A stretch of DNA of 39,012 bases, taken from positions 1 to 39,012 of the forward strand of contig JAGVLX010000107.1 in the NCBI GenBank assembly GCA_020054065.1, read 5' to 3'. The notes beneath the pieces are model-generated. The model saw only the letters and a list, made by a program, of their open reading frames with translations. It searched no databases and was not told the origin of the DNA. Of this stretch, positions 1 through 7,940 are shown one piece after another (the stretch's first letter is position 1; each line of letters opens with the position of its first letter). The position numbers and the translations under genes are program-made. Source of the DNA: Parachlamydiales bacterium (GTDB lineage: Bacteria; Chlamydiota; Chlamydiia; Chlamydiales; JAEYWL01).

Positions 1-129
1 CAAATCGGCATCGACAACGTTGTCGATGGACTTGAGCGATGGGAAAAAGTGTATGGCGCACGCTACAAGCCTTGTAACTTGCTGGTTCAAATGAAACGCA
101 ACCACAAGACTTTTTATCCTCCAGCCTAA
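1..129 (+). CDS. C-terminal fragment of probable 3-hydroxyacyl-CoA dehydrogenase
   Basis: An open frame enters from the left edge and stops with TAA at 127-129, leaving 42 residues. The peptide contains GIDNVVDGLERWEKVYGARY, then a KPCNLLVQM segment, and ends in TFYPPA. This resembles the end of the C-terminal domain of FadB/FadJ-type 3-hydroxyacyl-CoA dehydrogenases, where a small helical domain ends with a pattern like G.RY.P..LL......FY. If right, the full protein oxidises 3-hydroxyacyl-CoA with NAD in beta-oxidation. The catalytic and NAD-binding parts are outside the window, so the assignment rests on a short tail only. The next gene is convergent and encodes an acyl-CoA thioesterase-like protein, which fits CoA-ester metabolism. 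Confidence 0.5.
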   Translation, partial: QIGIDNVVDGLERWEKVYGARYKPCNLLVQMKRNHKTFYPPA

Positions 130-157
130 CAAGAGCGTTTGTCATCATCAATCAAAT

Positions 158-408
158 TAACAGGATGGGCAGGATCGCCTAACGGCTATATAGATAGGCA
201 GGATTGCAAAAATATAACAATGATGACCAAGATCACTAGGATAGAAAAAGAATAAATAAATAATGGAAAATGTGCCAGCCCTAATCTGATTTCAAAATTT
301 CAAATCAAATCAATCAATTTTCTATCCTGGTTATCCTGGTCATCATTGTTATTTTAATCATATCCTGCCAATCCTGTCGCCGAAGGCGATCCTGCCATCC
401 TGTTGGGT
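158..408. repeat. Long imperfect inverted repeat built from CAGGAT words
   Basis: The left arm (about 158-249) and right arm (about 319-408) are near reverse complements. One matched block is AACAATGATGACC near 217 against GGTCATCATTGTT near 339; another is GGCAGGATCGCC near 169 against GGCGATCCTGCC near 385. Each arm contains several spaced CAGGAT/AGGAT words. The element fills the gap between two convergent genes. It has no T-run typical of an intrinsic terminator and no ORF. It could fold as RNA and end or protect both transcripts, or be a mobile REP/MITE-like sequence. Confidence 0.75.
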
Positions 409-831
409 TTAACGCTGGAGCACGACAACTCGCAGCTGCGTGATGGCAACTAAATTATTTTGCTCGTCGACTTGCCGAATCTCCCACACTTGCGTGCGTT
501 TGCCGATATGAATCGGCCTGGCAGTTGCGGTCACCATACCTTCACGCAGCGGCCGTAAATGGCTGGTATGGATATCCATCCCCATGCAGTATTCTGTTTC
601 AAAATCCACACAACAATTCGCGGCCACGCTTCCCACTGTTTCAGCGATCGCACACGAAGCACCCCCATGCAAATAGCCCATGGGCTGATGAGTCCGATGA
701 TCCACCGGCATGTGCGCACTCAAAAAATCATCGCCCGCTTCCGTAAATTCAATCCCCAATAATTCAGTCATCGTGTTGACCCGCATTTGATTTAAAATCT
801 CAATGACAGGCTTCGTTTTCCAGATTAGCAT
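409..831 (-). CDS. menI: Hotdog-fold acyl-CoA thioesterase, MenI/YdiI type
   Basis: A 140-residue single-domain hotdog protein that aligns by eye along its whole length with E. coli YdiI/MenI. Shared segments are MPVDHRTHQP (41-50), LHGGASCAIAETVGS (54-68) and WEIRQVDEQN near the C-terminus. Glu64 in AETVG matches the catalytic Glu of the family and HGG is the acyl-CoA binding turn. YdiI/MenI hydrolyses 1,4-dihydroxy-2-naphthoyl-CoA in menaquinone synthesis but accepts other aryl- and acyl-CoA esters, so the substrate here is not settled. I chose ATG 831, preceded by AAGGA eight bases upstream. An upstream GTG at 870 would add 13 residues that have no counterpart in the family and start inside a repeat. 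The enzyme is expected to be cytosolic. Confidence 0.85.
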   Translation of the reverse strand: MLIWKTKPVIEILNQMRVNTMTELLGIEFTEAGDDFLSAHMPVDHRTHQPMGYLHGGASCAIAETVGSVAANCCVDFETEYCMGMDIHTSHLRPLREGMVTATARPIHIGKRTQVWEIRQVDEQNNLVAITQLRVVVLQR

Positions 832-849
832 GATGTGCGTCCTTCGTTC

Positions 850-968
850 ACCACTGAGCCAGGAGATCACTGAGAAAAAGTGAGATAGATGAGTTAGCTT
901 ATCGAATAAATCCTATTACTCTTCTCAATTCTCTCATACTTACTCAATGATCTCAGTGGCTCAGTGGT
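850..968. repeat. Imperfect inverted repeat built from CACTGAG words
   Basis: The arms 850-894 and 924-968 are near reverse complements. Both outer ends read ACCACTGAGCCA when taken inward, and the inner parts share a GAGATCA.TGAG pattern. The loop is about 30 nt. It lies between the divergent menI gene and the first PsbP-like gene, on the menI side, so it could be in the 5' untranslated region of menI. The rest of the 832-1128 gap is AT-rich and probably holds the promoter of the 1129 gene. Confidence 0.7.
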
Positions 969-1128
969 AATTTACAATAATGCCCATCTTAGCACAAGCT
1001 AAAGCCTTTTTAAATGATTTAATATTAGTATTTTATACCTATAATTTTATTAATATAATTTTATTTACTAATAATTAATTTTTTAATTAACATAATACTA
1101 TGTGGATATGCTAAAAGAGGTAATAATT

Positions 1129-1608
1129 ATGAATAAGTTCATGTTATTTTTAGCTTTCATCATTTTAGGCCTAACTGCCTTACCCTCAGTGGCAACGGCC
1201 GCTGACCGCTTTTCGATCCAAGTCCCTCGGGACTGGAAGGTTAAGTCTAACGCTGAAGGACTTAACCTGGCAGCAACAAGTCCCGACCAGAAAGTGATTT
1301 TGACTGTGAATATCTCCACTTCGGATGTGAGCCTGCAAGAGTTTTTCCAAGGGGGTTTGGACATTCTGGAAAAAACGGTTAAAGGCTACTCCAAAATCGA
1401 AACCGGCGAAACACACTTAGATGGAGTTCCAGCTAATTGGGTGATCCATAGCGCTGTCATGGCTGACGGAATCATGGTGAACTGGGAATTTTTCCTCATC
1501 AAAGACAACTACGCCTATCTCATTACCGTTTCCAGCCCGGCAGAGGACTTTGCTGCCAACCGAGAGAATATTTTGAAGCTGGTGAACACGTTCAAGTTTG
1601 TTCCATGA
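1129..1608 (+). CDS. Secreted PsbP/DUF1795-like protein, copy 1
   Basis: A 159-residue protein with a clear Sec signal peptide: MNK, a hydrophobic stretch, then a PSVATA cleavage region before residue 25. The mature part starts with FSIQVPRDWKV, which resembles the entry strand of the PsbP/DcrB (DUF1795) fold, and ends in LVNTFKFVP, also typical of that fold. Proteins of this fold are secreted, often lipid-anchored or periplasmic, and mostly of unknown function in bacteria. ATG 1129 has AGAGG eight bases upstream; the earlier in-frame codon at 1102 would put a polar leader in front of the signal peptide. A second gene of the same fold follows 31 bp downstream, so the two are probably co-transcribed. 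The exact role is unknown. Confidence 0.75.
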   Translation: MNKFMLFLAFIILGLTALPSVATAADRFSIQVPRDWKVKSNAEGLNLAATSPDQKVILTVNISTSDVSLQEFFQGGLDILEKTVKGYSKIETGETHLDGVPANWVIHSAVMADGIMVNWEFFLIKDNYAYLITVSSPAEDFAANRENILKLVNTFKFVP

Positions 1609-1639
1609 GCCGTTCACCAAAGTTAGTTTAGAGGTACGT

Positions 1640-2188
1640 ATGTTAAAGCAGTTCATCCTCGCATTATCTTTATCAAGCTTGATTGGAGTGACTTCCATCG
1701 AGGCTGTCCAACAACTTAATCTCATGAAAGATGCGGAAATTTCGACGCTCTCTCCTTTTGTCAATTCGCAGAAAGGGTATCAAATCTCGCTTCCTTCCGC
1801 ATGGGATCGCAAACAAAATGAAGGAGAAGGGATTGATATTTTTTCAGTAAATTTGAAAACGGGGCAAAGTGTCAGCGTCATCGTGAGTGACAAAATCGAT
1901 ATCCAGAACTTGAATCAATTTGTTGACGACAGCTTAAAGGAATTGAAAGTTTCCACAGAAGAATTCCACCTGATCGATCGGGGAACCGCCAAATTAGATG
2001 GCAAAGATAGTGAGTGGATTTTGTATACAGGAGCGCTCTCTCAAAACCGCGGCAAAATTTTGCAATATTTGATTTCATCGAACCAACGGCTCTACATTTT
2101 GACTTTTGGCTCCCTTGAAGAAGATTTTGATATTTCCAGACCGATCTTTGATGAGATTGCCCAATCATTTCGCTTTGTCGATCATTAA
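1640..2188 (+). CDS. Secreted PsbP/DUF1795-like protein, copy 2
   Basis: A 182-residue protein, probably a diverged paralogue of the preceding gene. It has a signal peptide (MLKQFILALSLSSLIGV, likely cleavage after SIEA). The domain starts near KGYQISLPSAWDRK and ends in IAQSFRFVDH, paralleling the FSIQVPRDWKV start and VNTFKFVP end of copy 1. The DG.DSEWILYTGAL segment matches DGVPANWVIHSAV of copy 1. I chose ATG 1640, with GAGG seven bases upstream, because the hydrophobic leader starts there; the longer frame from 1598 would overlap copy 1. The function is unknown; an envelope or periplasmic location is likely. The downstream gene is convergent and a hairpin separates them. Confidence 0.72.
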   Translation: MLKQFILALSLSSLIGVTSIEAVQQLNLMKDAEISTLSPFVNSQKGYQISLPSAWDRKQNEGEGIDIFSVNLKTGQSVSVIVSDKIDIQNLNQFVDDSLKELKVSTEEFHLIDRGTAKLDGKDSEWILYTGALSQNRGKILQYLISSNQRLYILTFGSLEEDFDISRPIFDEIAQSFRFVDH

Positions 2189-2212
2189 ACAATACAAAGC
2201 TGGCATCAAATC

Positions 2213-2244
2213 TAACAGGATAGGCGATCCTGCCTATCTTGTTA
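2213..2244. terminator. Hairpin between convergent genes, possible bidirectional terminator
   Basis: A 13-bp stem with one mismatch: TAACAGGATAGGC (2213-2225) against GCCTATCTTGTTA (2232-2244), with a 6-nt loop. It sits between the ends of the PsbP-like gene (2188) and the transporter gene (2251). There is no T-run on either strand, so simple intrinsic termination is uncertain. It uses the same AGGAT word as the repeat at 158-408 and may be a reduced copy of that element. Confidence 0.5.
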
Positions 2245-2250
2245 TCTATG

Positions 2251-3639
2251 TTAACCCAGCACAGCGGGGATGACAAACCAAAACCCGCCGAAAATCAAAA
2301 GCAACGAAAGCAGATCCACAGTAAGTCCTGAAATAAACATATCGCGGCTGCTAAATGCGCCGGTTCCATAAGCTAATGCATTCGGCGGGGATGAAATGGG
2401 AAACATCAATCCCATGGAACTGGCAAGCGTGACCGTTATCGCTAGCATCACCGTATTCTCCCCAGGAATGCTTAAAGCCAGCGGAAGGATCAACGCAGCT
2501 GTCGTGGTGTTGCTCATCACAGTGGAGCAGAGAAAAGCGACCATACTAAAAATGATCACCAGCAAAACCCCTGTATAAGCAAAGATTGGCAAGTTAATCA
2601 TCCATTTGCCTAATCCGGTCTGGTCGACCGCAAGTCCCAAGGCAAGACCGCCCCACATCAAAATCAAGATATCCCAATCGATACGCTTAAGGTCCTCCCG
2701 ATTCAAAAACCCGGTTGTGGTCAGGATAGCAGCGCCCATTAACGCAACAACTGCCTCAGGAATTCCGGTCCATGATGAAGTCACAAATAACACAATGACA
2801 CTCAGGCTGATGGCGGCGATCCACGTTCCGTTCCGGTCTAGCGGACTAGCTTTAATCGATTGGGTTTCGACCCTTTTAGAATGAGTCGGGAACAGGTAGC
2901 GCAATACTAAGCTCGCCATAAAAATTCTGATCGCGACCAGCGGCACACAAATCAGCATCCACTTAAAAAATGAGATGTCGATCCCCTTCTGTTCCAACAA
3001 ACCCATCACGATCGCGTTGGGCGGCGATGCGATCGGTGTTCCTGTCCCAGAAATGCTGGCTGCAAAAGGAATGGCTAGCGCAATGCATTTTTTAAACGAC
3101 GGCTCGATCTGTTCTTCACGGAGAAACGGTTGGATAATCGCCAGCATAATCACCGCGGTGGCTGTATTGGAAAACCATAATCCAATAAATGCAGTCGTGA
3201 TCATGATCCCGATGAGCAGCGAATAGGGGCGTTGTCCAAAATAAGATAAGATCTTGTGAGCGATATAATTGTCCAAACGGTATTTGCTGATGGCCGCCGC
3301 TAAAACGAACCCGCCAAAAAAGAGGATAATGACCGGATCGGCGAACGGCGTTAAAAAGAGGGTATAGTTGGCGTGAGGCAATAAACCTTCTGGGACAGCA
3401 AGAGAAAATGTCAGGACAATGATGATTAACAAAGAAGTGGCATAAAGGGGAAATAACTCAAAAACCCAAAAAACGGCTGAAGCAGTGACTATCGCTGCTG
3501 CCCGGCGGGCCGGTTCAGGGCAGCTTGCAGGCAGGAATAAATAGGTCAATAGCGCCAACCCCAAGCCCAACACAAAAATTAGAAATTTGGTTCGCCACTT
3601 CGACGGCCAAAAGACCGTTTCCTTTAAATCCGCAACCAT
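2251..3639 (-). CDS. DASS/SLC13-family anion (dicarboxylate) transporter
   Basis: A 462-residue polytopic inner-membrane protein. It has both SNT motifs of the divalent anion:Na+ symporter family: SNTATA at 157-162 in the first half and SNTTTA in the second. Each half also has a proline-rich re-entrant loop, GTGTPIASPPNAIV and FPISSPPNALAYGTG. These features bind the carboxylate substrate and Na+ in VcINDY-type carriers. Chlamydia has a relative (CT204) annotated as a 2-oxoglutarate/malate translocator, so uptake of a host dicarboxylate is likely, but the substrate cannot be read from sequence. I chose ATG 3639 with GGAG six bases upstream; the 22-residue extension to 3705 has no such site. 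It lies 91 bp downstream of ytgD on the same strand and could be read from the same transcript. Confidence 0.85.
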   Translation of the reverse strand: MVADLKETVFWPSKWRTKFLIFVLGLGLALLTYLFLPASCPEPARRAAAIVTASAVFWVFELFPLYATSLLIIIVLTFSLAVPEGLLPHANYTLFLTPFADPVIILFFGGFVLAAAISKYRLDNYIAHKILSYFGQRPYSLLIGIMITTAFIGLWFSNTATAVIMLAIIQPFLREEQIEPSFKKCIALAIPFAASISGTGTPIASPPNAIVMGLLEQKGIDISFFKWMLICVPLVAIRIFMASLVLRYLFPTHSKRVETQSIKASPLDRNGTWIAAISLSVIVLFVTSSWTGIPEAVVALMGAAILTTTGFLNREDLKRIDWDILILMWGGLALGLAVDQTGLGKWMINLPIFAYTGVLLVIIFSMVAFLCSTVMSNTTTAALILPLALSIPGENTVMLAITVTLASSMGLMFPISSPPNALAYGTGAFSSRDMFISGLTVDLLSLLLIFGGFWFVIPAVLG

Positions 3640-3730
3640 CGTTACTCCATACCTGAAAAAACTGATGCGCGTGTGACTTCCATAACTTATCCCTCCTTCA
3701 AGCAAAGCTTAGCTCAGCGGGAAATTGCAA

Positions 3731-4729
3731 TCATCCATTTTGAAAGGACGAGAGAGAAGATTTGCGAATCCGGTTCTGAAGCAATTTGACTCCAATCACA
3801 GAAAAGTAAATTCCTGTGATTAAGCTCACTGTCACCCCGCCCGTCGAAAGCGGCTGATCGGTGACGGTTAAGATGTGGCGAGAAAGAGCCACCCCGCAAA
3901 AGGCAGCGACCACTCCAAGCCCAACGGCTAAGAAAAGTAATTTTTTAAAGTCGTGAGTCAATAACCGCGCTGTCAAAACCGGCCCCGTTAAAAATGCCAG
4001 CACCATCAACACCCCCACCGCGCGAAAGGCAACGACAGCCGTTGCGGAAAAGAGGGTCATTAAAAGATAGTTATAAAATGGAGCAGAAAATCCGAGCGCG
4101 CTCGCCAAGTGGGGATCAAATGTCGTCATTTTAAGTTCTTTGAAAAACAGGAAAATCACTCCGACATTCAATCCTAAAATCAGCAGCACCAGTTTGCAAT
4201 CGTCGATATGCAGCGCATCGACATTACCCATCACCGCCTCCGTTCCAATATGCGCATCACGGGTCAGCAACGTCACTAACACCACCCCTAAAGCAAACAG
4301 GGTAGTAAAGACCAATCCCGTACTTGCATCCGCTTGCAGACGCACCGTTTTGGTCAAAAATTCAGTCAGAAAAGCAGTGCAGACCCCCATCACTAAAGAG
4401 GCGATCAACAAACTTTTGATGCTTAACACTCCGCCATGTTCCTCACCTGAGACATCCGCCGCCAAATGCACTAAAACGACGTATGCGATCACAATACCCA
4501 ACAAAATCGTGTGGGAAATCGCGTTGGCCAACATAGTCATCCGTCTAAGAACAAGAAAACAACCTACCAACGCCGCGGCGGCTGCGACGCCACATAAGAC
4601 CACCACCTGCACTTCATCTGGAGCGAGAGCGTTCCAGGGCAGTTGCCCGGTCAACAGCAGCGTAAGCCGTTTGAGGAACACCCAGAAAAATTCAAAGAAG
4701 GTCGTATCAAAATAAGGATTTTTATCCAT
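3731..4729 (-). CDS. ytgD: Metal ABC transporter permease YtgD
   Basis: A 332-residue integral membrane protein of the ABC-3 (ZnuB/MntB/TroC-D) permease family, with about eight to nine hydrophobic segments. FLVLRRMTMLANAISHTIL near residue 60 is the conserved region before the coupling helix, and FRAVGVLMVLAFLTGPVLTARL is the family signature in the second half. It should form the membrane channel for Fe or Mn together with YtgC. The start is ATG 4729, preceded by GGAGG seven bases upstream; the gene overlaps the end of ytgC by 8 bp, which implies translational coupling. A start at 4771 would add an Arg-rich peptide encoded inside ytgC and is rejected. It is the last ytg gene, as in C. trachomatis CT067-CT070. 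Confidence 0.9.
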   Translation of the reverse strand: MDKNPYFDTTFFEFFWVFLKRLTLLLTGQLPWNALAPDEVQVVVLCGVAAAAALVGCFLVLRRMTMLANAISHTILLGIVIAYVVLVHLAADVSGEEHGGVLSIKSLLIASLVMGVCTAFLTEFLTKTVRLQADASTGLVFTTLFALGVVLVTLLTRDAHIGTEAVMGNVDALHIDDCKLVLLILGLNVGVIFLFFKELKMTTFDPHLASALGFSAPFYNYLLMTLFSATAVVAFRAVGVLMVLAFLTGPVLTARLLTHDFKKLLFLAVGLGVVAAFCGVALSRHILTVTDQPLSTGGVTVSLITGIYFSVIGVKLLQNRIRKSSLSSFQNG

Positions 4730-6065
4730 GCGTTTCCTCCGCCGGCGGGATCGGCTGCTGATGCGGGTCATGGGTCGGATCGTTCAAGAGGATAGTCAGC
4801 TTTGCTTCCAGTTCTGGCGTGATGATATGTTCCATTTCTTCCGCGCTGCGGTGGACCCGTTCGGCTCCGACTCCCAAATAATCAGCCAAATATACTTCCC
4901 ATAACCGATGCAGGCGAACCGTACGAGCTGCTTTTTGAAATCCTTTGGGGGTCAAGCAATACGATCCATCTTTAAACCGCTCGATCCACCCCTGCCGGGC
5001 CAATTGCCTTAAAACAAACCGCAGGTACCAGTCCGATCCGCTCTGATATTGGATGATTTGATGCAAGGGCAAGACCGCGTCCGGCCCAAACCGCCACATT
5101 GCCTTGAGTAAATTTTCTGAGACGCATTGATGCCTAAAGCGGGACATCCGGAACAGCCGGACAATCAGTCCCCGTTCCGGCGCAAACAATAAGGAAAACA
5201 CACAGATGGCAGCCGCGACCAGCACGATCATCGGTCCCGTTGGCAACGATAAACGGGTGTCGGGATAATGACGTTCCAACCATTGCCCAAGTTCAACCGA
5301 AAGGACATTGCCAAAGAAACCGCTGGCGAGGCCGAAGAGGGCGGCCAGGACAAACATTTTAAATAGATGGTGTGTGTATTGGCGAGCTGCAACAGCGGGA
5401 GCGATCAGCATGGCCGACATCAGTACTACCCCAACCGAGCGAATGCCAACAACAACAGCTAAGACAATCGCAAAAAAAACCAGGGTATCGATTAAATGAA
5501 CCGGCAAACCCAGCGTGGTTGCGTAATTGCGGTCCAGCGTAACCGTTTGGAGCTCTTTATAGGTCAAAACAATAAAAGCAATCAGCAACAGCGACATGGT
5601 CCCATAGATCAAAATATGGATATCGGTCATGGTGGCCGCTTGGCCATAGAGATAGACCAGCGTTTGCTTGTAGAGTTGTGTGTGGGAGAACTGCACTCGA
5701 CTCGCCAAAGTCAATCCGATCCCAAAAAAGGCGGACAAGATAAAGCAGAGGGCTGAATCGCTCGGCACTTTGACTTTACGTTCAAGAAAATGGATCAAAT
5801 AAAGGCCTAACAAAGCAGTGACAAAAGCCCCGGCCATAATTCCGACGGAGAGCGCAAGTTCCGATTCAGGAGTCACCGAGGGAAGGACGGCTGCAAAAAG
5901 CGCTCCGATAATGACACCTGGATAGGTGGAGTGGGATAGGGACTCTCCCAAGAGCGACTGTTTGCGCAAAAACGCAATCACACCCATCAAGGCTGCTGCC
6001 AGACACATCAGCATGCACCCTATGGTGGGAGCGCGCAGAACAGGATCGGTAAAATAGGCCCACAT
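4722..6065 (-). CDS. ytgC: YtgC-YtgR fusion: metal ABC permease with DtxR-like repressor domain
   Basis: A 447-residue fusion. Residues 1-300 are an ABC-3 metal permease with about nine membrane segments (signature IRSVGVVLMSAMLIAPAVAA at 208-227). Residues 310-447 are a DtxR/MntR-like domain: a winged helix (DWYLRFVLRQLARQGWIERF, then SYCLTPKGF), followed by a dimerisation and metal-binding part with HRLWEVYL and VHRSAEEMEH. His386, Glu390, His405, Glu409, Glu412 and His413 have exactly the spacing of the metal ligands of DtxR (79, 83, 98, 102, 105, 106). In C. trachomatis the corresponding CTD is released by proteolysis and acts as the iron-dependent repressor YtgR; the same is inferred here. 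The gene starts 2 bp after the ytgB stop and overlaps ytgD. Confidence 0.93.
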   Translation of the reverse strand: MWAYFTDPVLRAPTIGCMLMCLAAALMGVIAFLRKQSLLGESLSHSTYPGVIIGALFAAVLPSVTPESELALSVGIMAGAFVTALLGLYLIHFLERKVKVPSDSALCFILSAFFGIGLTLASRVQFSHTQLYKQTLVYLYGQAATMTDIHILIYGTMSLLLIAFIVLTYKELQTVTLDRNYATTLGLPVHLIDTLVFFAIVLAVVVGIRSVGVVLMSAMLIAPAVAARQYTHHLFKMFVLAALFGLASGFFGNVLSVELGQWLERHYPDTRLSLPTGPMIVLVAAAICVFSLLFAPERGLIVRLFRMSRFRHQCVSENLLKAMWRFGPDAVLPLHQIIQYQSGSDWYLRFVLRQLARQGWIERFKDGSYCLTPKGFQKAARTVRLHRLWEVYLADYLGVGAERVHRSAEEMEHIITPELEAKLTILLNDPTHDPHQQPIPPAEETHG

Positions 6066-6067
6066 GT

Positions 6068-6838
6068 TTATTGCAACCCGGCAGTTTTATGTTGGGATAG
6101 ACGCAGCGCTTCATCGAAGAGCGAGTAGCTTTTGCCGTAGGTGATGTTGAGGTTTTTGGGAGTAAACACCTCTTTAACCGGTCCATACGCAACAAGCCGC
6201 ATGTTCAACAAAATGACCCAATCAAAATAACTCTCCACCGTATTCAAGTCGTGATGCACGACAAAAACAGTTTTCCCCTCTTTGATCAATTCGCGCAAAA
6301 TATTAACAATGACGATTTCTGTCCCGAGATCCACTGCTGCAAACGGTTCATCCATAAAATAGACGTCTGCACCCTGGATGAGGGCGCGAGCGAGAAATAC
6401 TCGCTGCTGTTGTCCGCCGGACAACTGGCTGATTTGGCGGTGCACAAAATTACTCATACCGACATGGTCAAGGACCGCGTACGCCGCATCGTAATCCTCT
6501 TTGCTGGGCCAGCGGAAGAGCCCTAATTTACCATAGCGGCCCATCACAACCAGATCCAACACCGTGATCGGAAAATCCCAATCGACCGATTCGCGCTGCG
6601 GCACATAGGCAATGCGCTGACGGACTTGTTTCAATGGCTGTCCAAAAAATTCTACTTTGCCGGAGAGCGGCGTCAGCAAGTCAAGCGCAGCTTTGATGAA
6701 GGTGCTTTTGCCCGCTCCGTTCGGTCCGACGATCCCCACAATCATTCCCGGTGGAATATCTAAAGAGATATCCCATAGAACCGGCGTCTTGTCATAATTG
6801 ACCGACAGATGCCTGACTGTTAATGCATTTGTTTGCAT
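6068..6838 (-). CDS. ytgB: Metal ABC transporter ATPase YtgB
   Basis: A 256-residue ABC ATPase with all catalytic motifs: Walker A GPNGAGKST (38-46), Q-loop YVPQR, signature LSGGQQQR, Walker B VYFMDEP and the H-loop VVHHD. The Q-loop region YVPQRESVDWDFPITVLD is typical of ATPases that serve Mn/Zn/Fe ABC-3 importers. It should power transport through YtgC and YtgD with YtgA as the binding protein, at the inner face of the membrane. ATG 6838 has AGGA about nine bases upstream. A 124-bp gap with a strong inverted repeat separates it from ytgA upstream, whereas ytgC follows after 2 bp, so ytgB-C-D form a tightly coupled block. Confidence 0.93.
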   Translation of the reverse strand: MQTNALTVRHLSVNYDKTPVLWDISLDIPPGMIVGIVGPNGAGKSTFIKAALDLLTPLSGKVEFFGQPLKQVRQRIAYVPQRESVDWDFPITVLDLVVMGRYGKLGLFRWPSKEDYDAAYAVLDHVGMSNFVHRQISQLSGGQQQRVFLARALIQGADVYFMDEPFAAVDLGTEIVIVNILRELIKEGKTVFVVHHDLNTVESYFDWVILLNMRLVAYGPVKEVFTPKNLNITYGKSYSLFDEALRLSQHKTAGLQ

Positions 6839-6855
6839 AGACTTTTTCCTATCAT

Positions 6856-6949
6856 TTTAACGCAAAGATAAATCCGAGTAGCAAAGGAGCAAAGAAATAC
6901 ACTTATGGTTCTTTGCACCTTCGTTTCTTGGTTTTATCTTTGCGTTAAA
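6856..6949. repeat. Inverted repeat with CGCAAAG words between ytgA and ytgB
   Basis: The arms 6856-6896 and 6909-6949 are near reverse complements. The outermost 17 bases match perfectly (TTTAACGCAAAGATAAA and its complement), a GGTGCAAAGAA-type block matches inside, and the loop is about 12 nt. It fills the ytgA-ytgB gap within the operon. As RNA it would be a strong hairpin. A likely effect is partial termination or 3'-end protection, giving more YtgA than YtgBCD, as seen in many binding-protein operons. No T-run follows the stem. Confidence 0.75.
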
Positions 6950-6962
6950 CAATTTGTATGCC

Positions 6963-7940
6963 TTATTGCATGATGTAGCGGGCGATTACGATTGCATTAT
7001 GGCTGACCATCTCTAAATAAGTGTCGCCGAACGATCCCGGAGGCCCCATCGCATCGCTATATAACGGCTCTTCAGCAATCCGAAGAGTCAACCCTTTCTC
7101 CTTAGCGGCCGAAACAATTTTGCGTAACGAATCGCGGCTGACATTGGTTTCCGGAAAGACCACAGTAATCTGATATTTCGATAGATGGTCAATAATCCAT
7201 TGAATGTCGGCAGTGCTCAACTGGCTTTCGGGAGCCAACCCTTCAGGCGCCGCAAAGCGGTTCTGCCATTGCTGATCTTCCTCTTGATCATCAGCCAAGT
7301 AAGCGCGAGTAAAATAGTTAAAGGCATCATGGCTTGTCACCAAATAACGCTTTTCACTGGGAATTTGCTGGATCAGCAAATAAATCTCTTCATGGGCTTG
7401 CGTCATTTTCATTTTTAACAGGTCGCCATTATTCTTAAACTCTTCCGCATGCGCAGGATCTTGCTTGCTCAAGGCTGCCACAATCGGGTCTATGATCCGC
7501 ACCCACATGGAAATATCCATCCAAATATGGGGATCAGGCTGGCCATTGACATACAAAATCAATTCTGGGTGTTCCTTCAAAATGATATCCCCTAATGCCA
7601 CTGCTTTAGGGTTGTTTTCTAAATTATACTTCAGACTCGGCCCATGCTCCAACCCCAGCCCGTTTGCAAAAATAACGTCCGCAATTTTAAACTTCTCGTC
7701 ATCACCCTTTACCAACTGATAGGAATGGGGATCCAAGTCCCCTTTAATCAACACTAACGAATTGACATACTCTCCACCAATCCGCTTCACAATATCATCG
7801 ATCATCGCGGTTGTGCTTAACACCTTGATCTGCCCAGTCGAAGTCATCCATTGACGCGTCTCGCTGACCTCCTGGCTGCGTGAACAAGCCCATCCTAAGA
7901 TTAAGCAACAAAATAAAAGTGTTAGGCGCACGGCATTCAT
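6963..7940 (-). CDS. ytgA: Metal-binding lipoprotein/solute-binding protein YtgA
   Basis: A 325-residue cluster A-I (TroA/ZnuA/MntC family) substrate-binding protein. The N-terminus has a short hydrophobic signal ending in a lipobox-like GWAC, so Cys19 may be lipidated, although the lipobox is not ideal. The expected metal ligands are His72 (DPHSY), His138 (PDPHIW), His204 (TSHDAF) and Asp296 (YSDAMG). From memory the C. trachomatis YtgA ligands are His75, His141, His207 and Asp299, which is the same spacing shifted by three. It should bind periplasmic Fe or Mn and hand it to YtgBCD. The start ATG 7940 overlaps the mrp stop as ATGA, so mrp and ytgA are translationally coupled. Confidence 0.93.
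   Translation of the reverse strand: MNAVRLTLLFCCLILGWACSRSQEVSETRQWMTSTGQIKVLSTTAMIDDIVKRIGGEYVNSLVLIKGDLDPHSYQLVKGDDEKFKIADVIFANGLGLEHGPSLKYNLENNPKAVALGDIILKEHPELILYVNGQPDPHIWMDISMWVRIIDPIVAALSKQDPAHAEEFKNNGDLLKMKMTQAHEEIYLLIQQIPSEKRYLVTSHDAFNYFTRAYLADDQEEDQQWQNRFAAPEGLAPESQLSTADIQWIIDHLSKYQITVVFPETNVSRDSLRKIVSAAKEKGLTLRIAEEPLYSDAMGPPGSFGDTYLEMVSHNAIVIARYIMQ

Noticed and set aside
4140..4715. 191-codon plus-strand ORF opposite ytgD
   Set aside because: It is a shadow of ytgD with a composition rich in Thr, Asn and Lys and no recognisable domain.
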